Of a stretch of 14,677 nt of DNA, positions 1-6,562 are shown piece by piece (within the stretch, counting starts at the first letter, position 1; each line of letters begins with the position of its first letter). Source of the DNA: an uncultured Bacteroidales bacterium. Lineage in GTDB: Bacteria; Bacteroidota; Bacteroidia; Bacteroidales; Paludibacteraceae. Made by a program: the position numbers and the translations under genes. Location: the NCBI GenBank assembly GCA_903912795.1, contig CAIWIS010000180.1, positions 1-14,677 on the forward strand, given 5' to 3'. The notes beneath the pieces are model-generated. The model was not told the origin of the DNA. It saw only the letters and a list, made by a program, of their open reading frames with translations, and made no database searches.

Positions 1-273
1 ATTATACACCCATAAATAAATACCGCCATCCCTGTTTTTTGAAGCCTCTTCCAGTCCTGTTGGATTGTCAAGCGTGAGTTTTGAACTGGCTTTCCAGTCC
101 CAACACAATGATTTAATACCCAATTTGAATTTCGCTCCCGAAACCGCTAGCCGACCATCAGTAGTTGTAAATGCCGACGAAACTTGTCCATCTTCGAATG
201 AATAGATTTGGGCTTGTAATGCGCCGTTGAAAGGGGCAAAAAACAATGCTAATGCCAATACATTTTTTTTCAT
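1..273 (-). CDS. PL8 chondroitin ABC-type lyase, N-terminal part (runs off the left edge)
   Basis: Only the first 91 codons are visible; the frame is still open at base 1. Residues 1-21 form a signal peptide (MKKNVLALALFF..., cleavage after ALQA, before QIYSFEDG), so the enzyme is exported. Residues 22-90 match the N-terminal carbohydrate-binding-like module (Lyase_N) of chondroitin sulfate ABC lyases, with IYSFEDG, KFKLGIKSLCWDWKA, SKLTL and GGIYLW. Family knowledge says this module precedes the PL8 (alpha/alpha) catalytic toroid, which would lie beyond the window. PL8 enzymes eliminate at the uronic acid of chondroitin, dermatan or hyaluronan chains. The ATG at 273 directly precedes the signal peptide. 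It is the first intact gene after the promoter at 510-576, with a leader of about 230 nt holding a sulfatase relic. A second truncated copy of the same module lies at 2384-2677. The exact substrate cannot be judged from this part. Confidence 0.85.
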   Translation of the reverse strand, partial: MKKNVLALALFFAPFNGALQAQIYSFEDGQVSSAFTTTDGRLAVSGAKFKLGIKSLCWDWKASSKLTLDNPTGLEEASKNRDGGIYLWVYN

Positions 274-305
274 TTCCGATATATAATTCTTTTTTCAACT
301 ATTAT

Positions 306-443
306 TCAACGCAATGAACACAAATCATCAAGAATGGAAAACATCACATTGTGCTTTTGAGGCATATTGCTCCGGGGAACAAATGCAAAGGGAGGAATTT
401 CCAACATCGCCAAAGAGATTAATGTGTTTATAGAGGATTTCAT
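306..443 (-). pseudogene. Relic of an S1 sulfatase N-terminus
   Basis: This 45-codon reading frame starts MKSSINTLISLAMLEIPPFAF, which looks like a signal peptide, and continues with KHNVMFSILDDL. That stretch resembles the first strand and metal-binding Asp pair of S1 sulfatases; the sulfatase at 12139-13683 has KKNVLFIAIDDM there. The frame stops in CSLR-stop. If aligned with the usual DDLRxLGCYG, the TGA falls on the conserved Cys codon (TGT), so a single substitution could explain it. No sulfatase similarity is visible in the 32 bp after the stop, so the body of the gene has been lost. It lies in the leader between the promoter (510-576) and the PL8 start at 273. What is seen is the frame and motif; calling it a relic is inference. 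A short chance ORF remains possible, though signal peptide plus NVxFxxxDD makes this less likely. Confidence 0.5.
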
Positions 444-509
444 GTGTTGTGTTTTAGATTCTTTTTAAGTCAATCCGATGACCTAAACAATAAGGCTTGT
501 GTTAATGGT

Positions 510-576
510 CAAAATTACACTTTATATCAAAAAAAACGCTTTCACTGAAGTTGAAAATACTTTCGCTCACGTTGAA
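510..576 (-). promoter_or_regulatory. Promoter with 21-bp direct-repeat operator (unit C, PL8)
   Basis: Read on the minus strand, TTCAAC occurs at 576-571 and again at 555-550, giving a 21-bp period. Both copies continue as TTCAAC-N6-GAAAG-N2-TT, and the two 21-mers agree at about 16 of 21 positions. The -7 box TAATTTTG (Bacteroidota consensus TAnnTTTG) lies at 517-510, its first base 38 bp after the start of the second TTCAAC. Transcription should begin near base 503. No -33 TTTG stands at the right distance, which fits an activator-dependent promoter. The same layout occurs at 7907-7973. A 21-bp tandem repeat is the geometry used by AraC-family dimers, the DNA-binding type found in hybrid two-component systems that control GAG loci in Bacteroides. 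Confidence 0.65.
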
Positions 577-640
577 ACAACAAAGAAAGCAGCATATAGT
601 GTTTATTATTAGCTTAACATTCAAACCATAGTGAGTTTAT

Positions 641-680
641 AAAAACACGAGGCTGGTCAATTTATCGTTCGCGAGACCTC
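641..680 (-). terminator. Possible weak terminator ending unit B
   Basis: In the transcript, GAGGTC (680-675) can pair imperfectly with GACCAGCCTC (658-649) across a loop of about 16 nt, and the arm is followed by GTGTTTTT (648-641). It lies after the last small ORF of unit B and before the unit C promoter, where a terminator is expected. The stem is short and interrupted, so this call is tentative. Confidence 0.25.
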
Positions 681-693
681 TTACCTTAAAAGC

Positions 694-807
694 TCATCCA
701 AAATAATGGTGTTCATTCTTCTTATCCCGGTTTTTAAGATATTGGGCTTTCATTCCCGATAATTGGGGAAGGAATAGCAGGACGAATAGATATGTTTGAA
801 TTTTCAT
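694..807 (-). pseudogene. Signal-peptide-only mini ORF, probable relic of an exported protein
   Basis: This 37-codon frame starts at an ATG six bases after the stop of the sulfatase at 814-2361, the usual spacing in this operon. It encodes a textbook signal peptide, MKIQTYLFVLLFLPQLSG, with a cleavage site after MKA and before Q, as in the neighbouring exported enzymes. Only about 15 further residues follow (YLKNRDKKNEHHYFG) before TGA. I recognise no family in that tail, and no continuation is visible in the other frames. The likely reading is the surviving 5' end of a deleted secreted enzyme. A genuine small secreted peptide is an alternative that the sequence alone cannot exclude. Confidence 0.45.
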
Positions 808-813
808 AATGTA

Positions 814-2361
814 TTAATATTTTCTGATTGGTTCGATAGGAGGAATCGGTCCAAACTCACCTTTTGCAGCGGCCTTAACACTGTAATTCTTATACATCCA
901 ATGGTCTCTATACCATGTGCAGGGATGGAACTCATCATTTAGCTCCTTCATTTTCTGATTCATCTCATTGCGGAGTTTGTTTAACGCCAACAAGTACTCC
1001 TTGCTCTCTATCACATTGTTTTTTTCAAAGGGATCATTTTTTCGGTCGAAAAGAAGCTCGGAACCATCTCTTAAATATCGGGCATACGTAAACTGTTTAT
1101 CTCTTACTGCTCTCCATTCAAAACCATCAATCCATTGAAAAGTATGACCCATTCCCTGTAAAAAGGAAAATGCTGGCTCTTCCCCTTGCTCGTGTCTTAA
1201 AATAAAACTCAGATCTTTCCCTTCCATTTCGTTAGATATTTTCTTTTTCAAGCCCATTAATCCCAGCAGAGTTGGAGTTATATCGGGTGTATTTAAACAG
1301 GCATCGCTAACTCCCTTCGTTTTAACTTTTGGAAAACGAATCAAAAAAGGAACATTTGCTGCTTCGTCGTAGAATGTAAGCTTAAATATACGTCCTTGAG
1401 AGGTAAACATTTCTCCATGATCGGTAGTAAACACAACAATAGTATTATCGGCAACACCCATACTATCAAGAACAGACATTACTCGTCCAAACTGTTCATC
1501 CACCGAATTAACCATGGCATAATAACAGCGCATAGTTTCCTGATAGCCATCTCCCTGAATAAATGATTGCGTCCAAGCTGAATCTCCCTGAAGAAAATCA
1601 TCCGGAAATCTATCCATATATTTATCAGGAGTCATGTTGAAATTTGGAGGCAGCTCAAATTTAGTATCCTTAAACTTTTCGTAAAACTGAGGTAGCACAT
1701 TTGATTTTACCCAGGGATCATGTGGCTGATTCATAGAAAGGAACAAGGCAAAAGGTTTATCCTTCGAAGCTTGTTTTTTGATATAATCAATTGCCAATCC
1801 GGTAGTTACTTCCGGCTCATACTTTCCGGGCAGATCCACCTTTTTCTCATTCCCTTGTTCATCGTCGGTATAATAGAATCCTTTAAAACTTTTGTGATTA
1901 AAAGAATAGGCTGCCCAATAACCATCGAAACCATATCGTTCGGGTCCTTTCTTATAACTTCTTGAACCCCTGTCATTCAAATGCATTTTACCCACATATC
2001 CCAGTTCATAACCTTCCTCACCCAAAATATGGGCAATAGTGCGTTGATTGGGGTTCATAATCAACTCGTTTATAACCATGCCGGTAGAACTGGTATACTT
2101 CCCAGTAAACAAACTCGCCCGATAAGCAGCAGATACCGGAGTAACAGAGACTGCATTCTTAAAATTCAAGGCTTGTTTTGAGAACTTATCAATATTGGGG
2201 GTAATCGCTTTTTTGTTTCCGGAGTAGCCCAATGCATCGGCTCTGAGCTGATCGGCAAAAATAAAAACTAGGTTGGGTTTGGTCTGATTTTGTGCAATAA
2301 GGCTACCAACGGTCATTGACAAACTTAACCCTGCGAGAAATTTAATTTTTTGCTGTTTCAT
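814..2361 (-). CDS. Secreted S1-family sulfatase, serine type (SxAxR)
   Basis: A 515-residue formylglycine-dependent sulfatase of family S1 that hydrolyses sulfate esters. The start is ATG at 2361 because the signal peptide MKQQKIKFLAGLSLSMTVGSLIAQ begins there; the frame stays open 26 codons further up, but that stretch overlaps the relic at 2384-2677 and has no signal character. The formylglycine motif is S77-A-A-Y-R81, followed by ASLFTGKY. It is a serine-type site with Ala instead of Pro at the third position, still allowed for anSME substrates. Metal and active-site residues include D37-Q38, K125-M-H127, D314-H315-G and K328. The C-terminal part (TFQWIDGFEWRAVRDKQFTY) is the substrate-pocket subdomain. 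It lies 22 bp after the truncated PL8 relic and six bases before the next mini ORF. The S1 subfamily and the position of the sulfate it removes cannot be assigned by eye. Confidence 0.92.
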   Translation of the reverse strand: MKQQKIKFLAGLSLSMTVGSLIAQNQTKPNLVFIFADQLRADALGYSGNKKAITPNIDKFSKQALNFKNAVSVTPVSAAYRASLFTGKYTSSTGMVINELIMNPNQRTIAHILGEEGYELGYVGKMHLNDRGSRSYKKGPERYGFDGYWAAYSFNHKSFKGFYYTDDEQGNEKKVDLPGKYEPEVTTGLAIDYIKKQASKDKPFALFLSMNQPHDPWVKSNVLPQFYEKFKDTKFELPPNFNMTPDKYMDRFPDDFLQGDSAWTQSFIQGDGYQETMRCYYAMVNSVDEQFGRVMSVLDSMGVADNTIVVFTTDHGEMFTSQGRIFKLTFYDEAANVPFLIRFPKVKTKGVSDACLNTPDITPTLLGLMGLKKKISNEMEGKDLSFILRHEQGEEPAFSFLQGMGHTFQWIDGFEWRAVRDKQFTYARYLRDGSELLFDRKNDPFEKNNVIESKEYLLALNKLRNEMNQKMKELNDEFHPCTWYRDHWMYKNYSVKAAAKGEFGPIPPIEPIRKY

Positions 2362-2383
2362 ATGATTGAGGATAAATGCGAAT

Positions 2384-2677
2384 TCATACTTGAAAGATAG
2401 AATATAAAAAGGACTGCCATAAAAAAACACCCCCGGCATTGCTTTTCGAAGCTTCTTCCAGTCCGGTTATGTTTGCAAGCGTCAATTTAGAACCTGCTTT
2501 GCATTCCCAACACAACGATTTATTTCCCAATTTGAATTTCTTGTCAGCAACGGTTAAATTACCGTTGGTTATAAAAATCGTTGGTACAATTCCATCTTCA
2601 AACGAATAGATTTGGGCATTCACGTAAAAAGCACATCCAATGAATGCCAGAATAAAAAGTATGATGCTTTTTTTCAT
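2384..2677 (-). pseudogene. Truncated duplicate of a PL8 Lyase_N module
   Basis: This 97-codon frame starts MKKSIILFILAFIGCAFYVNA|QIYSFEDG and aligns with the start of the PL8 gene at 1-273: about 45 of 67 residues from AQIYSFEDG to GG(I/V)(Y/F)LW are identical by hand alignment. Similarity ends sharply after the FLW codons, near base 2424; ten unrelated residues (QSFLYSIFQV) and TGA follow. The catalytic toroid is absent, and the next sulfatase starts 22 bp later. One conserved Trp of the module (WDWK) is Cys here (WECK), which suggests relaxed selection. The likely history is a tandem PL8 paralogue whose body was deleted. A free-standing secreted binding module is a less likely alternative. 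An in-frame ATG at 2713 would add 12 residues before the signal peptide and is not preferred. The 79 bp after the heparinase stop show no promoter I can recognise. Confidence 0.8.
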
Positions 2678-2737
2678 TTTTATATTTAAACTTTGAGAAA
2701 TTTGCTTTGACATTCAATTTTTTCTGAGTCAACTTCT

Positions 2738-2755
2738 GAAAAATAATTATTTTTC
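2738..2755. repeat. 18-bp perfect AT-rich palindrome after heparinase II
   Basis: The palindrome GAAAAATAATTATTTTTC lies one base past the heparinase II stop codon. It has no spacer, so it would form only a weak RNA hairpin with A/U arms. It could help define the mRNA 3' end or bind a dimeric protein, or arise by chance in AT-rich DNA. Confidence 0.3.
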
Positions 2756-2756
2756 C

Positions 2757-5081
2757 TTATCGTAAAAACCTGTATTCACCGGCAGTACCTTCCATATATA
2801 GAATAGCATCATCGTTGCGTACTACTACAGCAGGCAGAAATACTTTTCCATCTTTCATTACCTGCCAGGTACCCGGCAATAAATCGGTGAGTACCATCTT
2901 ATAAACTTCATTCCCTTTTACGGATAAGCCAAACGAACGATCAATGATCATGAAATTTTTGCTAAAGGAGGTAATTCGGTCGGCAATCTGCACACCCACT
3001 ACTTTATCGCCATCAATGCGTTTTACTGCATACATGGACTTCTGTGTATTATTGGTAATTTGCATTACATTCAGATAATAATCTTCGGAGGCAGCTTTCT
3101 TAGGCGATATTTCTACCCGCCATTCGCCACGTTCATTTGCCTCATCTTGTCCCGGTTTCATCTCGAAGGTATAATTTGTTCCAAAAACCCAGAACTCTTT
3201 GCCCTTTCCTCCCACCGGTTGAATATCAGCATTTGCCAGATCGGGGAGCAACACGGTATTCACCAACATACCACTATCATCGTTTTTAGTTCGTTTGATG
3301 GTGATTTGGTTGCCGGCTATTTCGGGCTGTTCGATGCTGTGCAACAACCAAAACTTTTTGAAATCGGGATTTGAAGCAACCACTTTGTCAAACACAATGA
3401 GTGCCGCCGGTATATTTGCATCCTTGAGATTGAGGAACACAAACGAACGCTTCACCTCCTTTACTTTTGCAGAATAGGCTTCCGTGATATCGCCTTTCAG
3501 GTAAGAATAATCAGGTGACTGAGTACCGGGTCCAAAACCATTGGCCAAAATCGTTCCTGTCTTGAAGTTGCTGTTCAGATATTCATTCAGGTCTTTGGCT
3601 GGTCCCCACTTATTGCCAGGTAATCGTTGTCCGCCATCGTTCCCGACAAAATCGGTTTTATTAGCACCACCGTAGTTGGCAGAAGGGAAAATCTCTTTGG
3701 GATCGTATACCAGGAGACTGTTGTGAGAAATGGTACGTTTCGCATAATTCTTCACATGGGCACTGTTGTATCCTCCCGGAGCATTTCCTTCGTAAGCTCC
3801 GGCATCAATGGCTAAAGGTCCTTTGTAATAAATCTGAAATGCACCTCCATCATGATGCTGATGATTGAGAAAATGATATTCATTAATTTTCATCTCGGCA
3901 ATCACGCTTTCTGCCCCCCAACCGGTACGGGCAATCATCCAACCGTAAGGTGAGCCAGAATAACGGGTCAACGGTAAATCATCCGGTTTTCGACGTGCCA
4001 GATCGGTATCGCGCCACAGAAAATCGAACAATTTACACTGGTTTTCAATTTTTGAATTATTCAAAAATTCGTTGTTCAGGTATTCGTCTTTGTAATAACT
4101 GCCGGCAAGTAGCGAAGGTAAGGCGAATGATTTATAATCTTTCCGACTGAAATTTAAATCACCACCTGCAAGTATTTGACCATCAGGCCTGCGTTTATAC
4201 ATCATATCGTACAATACAAACTGTTGCGACGGGTTATACACATACCCAGCTCCCATGCGATCCAATATCCAAAGAGCAAAAAGATCATTCGAAAAACGCA
4301 CATTCAAATACGACATACCCTGATGGTAACCGTGAGCAGGGTAAAACCAGTTGCGAAAAGGCAAAATCTCTTTGAAAAACCGACCAGCGGTAAGGTTATA
4401 CATTTCGGGGAACTCATCATATATTGCAATAGAGGCAGACAACAGATCACGCATAATCATCCATTCGCAAGCATGACCAATTGTTGAATAATCTTTGACC
4501 GGAGGATATCCACACTCGAGCATTTTAGCCAGACGTACAAAGGCATTTACAAAACGAGTCTTCTCAGCCGGTTTCAACTGATCGTAACACCAATCGTACA
4601 CAACAGCACCGGTAACCATTAATCTGCCAATTCCCCTTGATATATCTTGTATTTCAGGGTATTTAGCTTTTTCGAGTGTATCTATAATCATACCAATAGC
4701 CTCTCTTCCTGTTTTTTTATCTTTTGAAATGAGGTAGTCCATAGCTTTTAGTTCGGCACGGGTGAGAAGACCTTTCGAATCAAAATAGTAACGCCAATCT
4801 TTCGTTGCCGGAATTTCGTTGGGCTTACGATCCGCCTTCATTATATTCAACTCTTCCCAAACTTTCGCTAACTCCGGATCCTTCATTCGGACCGGCAACT
4901 CAGCCACTTGTTTTGAGCGAAGGTAAAGTCGCGGATGCTCTTTTGGAGGAATTGGCATGGATATGCCATTCACCTCTTTCCAGACCAAATCTGACTGTGA
5001 CTGAGAAAACAGAGTATTTTTAGAAAGAAAAAAAGAACTAAATAAAATTAGTGATGAGATGAATTTAATATGTTGTTTCAT
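2757..5081 (-). CDS. hepB: Heparinase II, heparin/heparan sulfate lyase (PL21)
   Basis: A 774-residue periplasmic lyase, almost the length of Pedobacter heparinus heparinase II (772 residues), which it follows closely along its whole length in my recollection of that protein. Family knowledge: it cleaves hexosamine-uronate linkages in heparin and heparan sulfate by beta-elimination and accepts both GlcA and IdoA. Residues 1-26 are a signal peptide; the mature chain has an N-terminal (alpha/alpha) toroid followed by beta-sheet domains. Catalytic residues of the known enzyme (H202, E205, Y257, H406) correspond to H203, E206, Y258 and H407 here. Zinc ligands correspond to H409 and D426, with H453 the likely third. 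The C-terminus (GTWQVMKDGK to EYRFLR) is complete, so the enzyme should be active. It sits 33 bp after a sulfatase and forms the heparan-specific core of unit B. Confidence 0.95.
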   Translation of the reverse strand: MKQHIKFISSLILFSSFFLSKNTLFSQSQSDLVWKEVNGISMPIPPKEHPRLYLRSKQVAELPVRMKDPELAKVWEELNIMKADRKPNEIPATKDWRYYFDSKGLLTRAELKAMDYLISKDKKTGREAIGMIIDTLEKAKYPEIQDISRGIGRLMVTGAVVYDWCYDQLKPAEKTRFVNAFVRLAKMLECGYPPVKDYSTIGHACEWMIMRDLLSASIAIYDEFPEMYNLTAGRFFKEILPFRNWFYPAHGYHQGMSYLNVRFSNDLFALWILDRMGAGYVYNPSQQFVLYDMMYKRRPDGQILAGGDLNFSRKDYKSFALPSLLAGSYYKDEYLNNEFLNNSKIENQCKLFDFLWRDTDLARRKPDDLPLTRYSGSPYGWMIARTGWGAESVIAEMKINEYHFLNHQHHDGGAFQIYYKGPLAIDAGAYEGNAPGGYNSAHVKNYAKRTISHNSLLVYDPKEIFPSANYGGANKTDFVGNDGGQRLPGNKWGPAKDLNEYLNSNFKTGTILANGFGPGTQSPDYSYLKGDITEAYSAKVKEVKRSFVFLNLKDANIPAALIVFDKVVASNPDFKKFWLLHSIEQPEIAGNQITIKRTKNDDSGMLVNTVLLPDLANADIQPVGGKGKEFWVFGTNYTFEMKPGQDEANERGEWRVEISPKKAASEDYYLNVMQITNNTQKSMYAVKRIDGDKVVGVQIADRITSFSKNFMIIDRSFGLSVKGNEVYKMVLTDLLPGTWQVMKDGKVFLPAVVVRNDDAILYMEGTAGEYRFLR

Positions 5082-5114
5082 CGGGTAGTTATATAAGGAT
5101 TATTTACTTTTTTG

Positions 5115-6467
5115 TTAGATTGCTTTTGGAATTATTTTAGAAAGGTTTTTATCATTGTTTTTTTGAGCCCACTCGAGCAGTAACTTTCGGTGTTGATTTA
5201 ATATATTGAAATATTTTTGCTCAATGGCGAGGTTCACCTGCTCTCCTTTATCTGCTTTGATGTCGAACAATTGTTCTCTGAATTGGCCCAATGGATAAAT
5301 GACATATTTATAGCTTGGTGTACGGACCATCCAACCTAGCGTGCCCTCTTCATCGAAACGGGTTTCGGTCACGATATAATCATGTATTTCGGTTTTGACC
5401 TTTCCCTCAACGATGGTACGCAGACTCTTACCTGAAGCGTAATCAGGCAAATCCGTACCCGAATAGTCGCAAATGGTGGCAAAAAGGTCGGTACCATTGT
5501 TTACAATTTGTGGAACGACCAGGCCTTGGTCTTTTTTACCGGGCAAACGTACGATAAGTGGAATATGCACAGCCTCTTCGAAAAGTACCGACTTTTGATT
5601 CCACTGATGTGCTCCGGTTCCATCTCCGTGATCGCTAGAGAAAATCACAACTGTATTGCGCTCCAGTCCGCTGTTCAAAATGGCAGCCATCACTTTGCCT
5701 ATTTCCTTATCGACATGCTCCACCAAACGGTAATAAGCATTGCGATACCTGCGCCAATCGTCGGGTACATAATTGACCGTTGGATACAATTTAAAACTAT
5801 TTTGTTGAATGGTACGGATGACTTCAGGCTCGTAGGGTGAGGGCTGAAAATTCGAAGGCAGATTTGGACATTTCTCTAAAGCAGGTTCATCGATGGTAGC
5901 ATAGGGCAACTCCTGTTTACGGGCATACTCGCAAATATTATGAGGATTATCGAACGATGCTACGAGGAAAAATGGCTTCGCGTGTTTCGATTTCAGAAAT
6001 GCGACACAGCTGTCTGCCAAACCAATATCACCGTGATTATGAATATTTCTGAAACCAAACTGGCTACTTACATCGCTCTCGGGCAGATGCCATTTGCCCC
6101 CATAGGCACATTCGTACCCAGTCTGCTGCAATAAATTACCCAAAGTCTGTCTACTGTATTTCTCGTCAATGGCGGCACCATTTACCAAAACCCCTGCCTC
6201 ATGTGGCATTATCCCCGTAAACATCGATGCCCGGGATGGTCCGCTCAATGGAGCTGCACAATAGGCATTCTCAAAACGCACCCCCTCTTTTGCCAACCGA
6301 TCCATATTTGGAGTTTTCAGGTCATTATTGCCGGCACAACTCATGGCCTCGGCCGTTTGCTGGTCTGTAAAAATATAGACGATATTGGGTTTGGTCTGCT
6401 GTGCTGACAAGAAACCGAATGGTGCTACCAATCCTATAGTAGTCAGTCTTGCTTTTTGTAGATTCAT
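5115..6467 (-). CDS. Secreted S1-family sulfatase, serine type (SGPSR)
   Basis: A 450-residue S1 sulfatase, shorter than its three relatives in the window. Residues 1-22 form a signal peptide (cleavage near FLSA|QQ), followed directly by KPNIVYIFTDQQ with metal ligand D35. The formylglycine motif is S75-G-P-S-R79 in AAPLSGPSRASMFTG, again serine type. Other active-site elements are K125-W-H127, D279-H280-G and K292 in HQWNQKSVLFEEAVHIPL. The C-terminus ends about 50 residues earlier than in the other three; the core motifs are all present, so this is probably subfamily variation rather than truncation. It lies 33 bp before heparinase II and 95 bp after the beta-propeller gene, with a hairpin between. 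The co-transcription with hepB suggests a heparan-derived substrate, but the position of the sulfate is unknown. Confidence 0.92.
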   Translation of the reverse strand: MNLQKARLTTIGLVAPFGFLSAQQTKPNIVYIFTDQQTAEAMSCAGNNDLKTPNMDRLAKEGVRFENAYCAAPLSGPSRASMFTGIMPHEAGVLVNGAAIDEKYSRQTLGNLLQQTGYECAYGGKWHLPESDVSSQFGFRNIHNHGDIGLADSCVAFLKSKHAKPFFLVASFDNPHNICEYARKQELPYATIDEPALEKCPNLPSNFQPSPYEPEVIRTIQQNSFKLYPTVNYVPDDWRRYRNAYYRLVEHVDKEIGKVMAAILNSGLERNTVVIFSSDHGDGTGAHQWNQKSVLFEEAVHIPLIVRLPGKKDQGLVVPQIVNNGTDLFATICDYSGTDLPDYASGKSLRTIVEGKVKTEIHDYIVTETRFDEEGTLGWMVRTPSYKYVIYPLGQFREQLFDIKADKGEQVNLAIEQKYFNILNQHRKLLLEWAQKNNDKNLSKIIPKAI

Positions 6468-6510
6468 TCTCGTGTATCTTTGTAACTCGATATATTTTAA
6501 AAATGAGAGC

Positions 6511-6543
6511 TTAAGAAGGGAGATTTTGACTCACCCCTCTTAA
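6511..6543 (-). terminator. Intra-operon hairpin between propeller and sulfatase genes
   Basis: In the transcript, TTAAGAGGGG (6543-6534) pairs with CCCTTCTTAA (6520-6511) over ten base pairs, one of them G-U, around a 13-nt loop. It starts 19 bp after the propeller gene stop. The downstream U-rich stretch is interrupted (CTCTCATTTTT), so it may be a partial terminator, or a structure that stabilises or is processed in the mRNA, rather than a full stop. Confidence 0.45.
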
Positions 6544-6562
6544 ACTCTTTATGCAATGAGAT

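Noticed and set aside
2362..2439. N-terminal extension of the fourth-listed sulfatase frame up to an ATG at 2439
   Set aside because: It has no signal-peptide character, overlaps the PL8 relic in another frame, and the ATG at 2361 starts a proper signal peptide.
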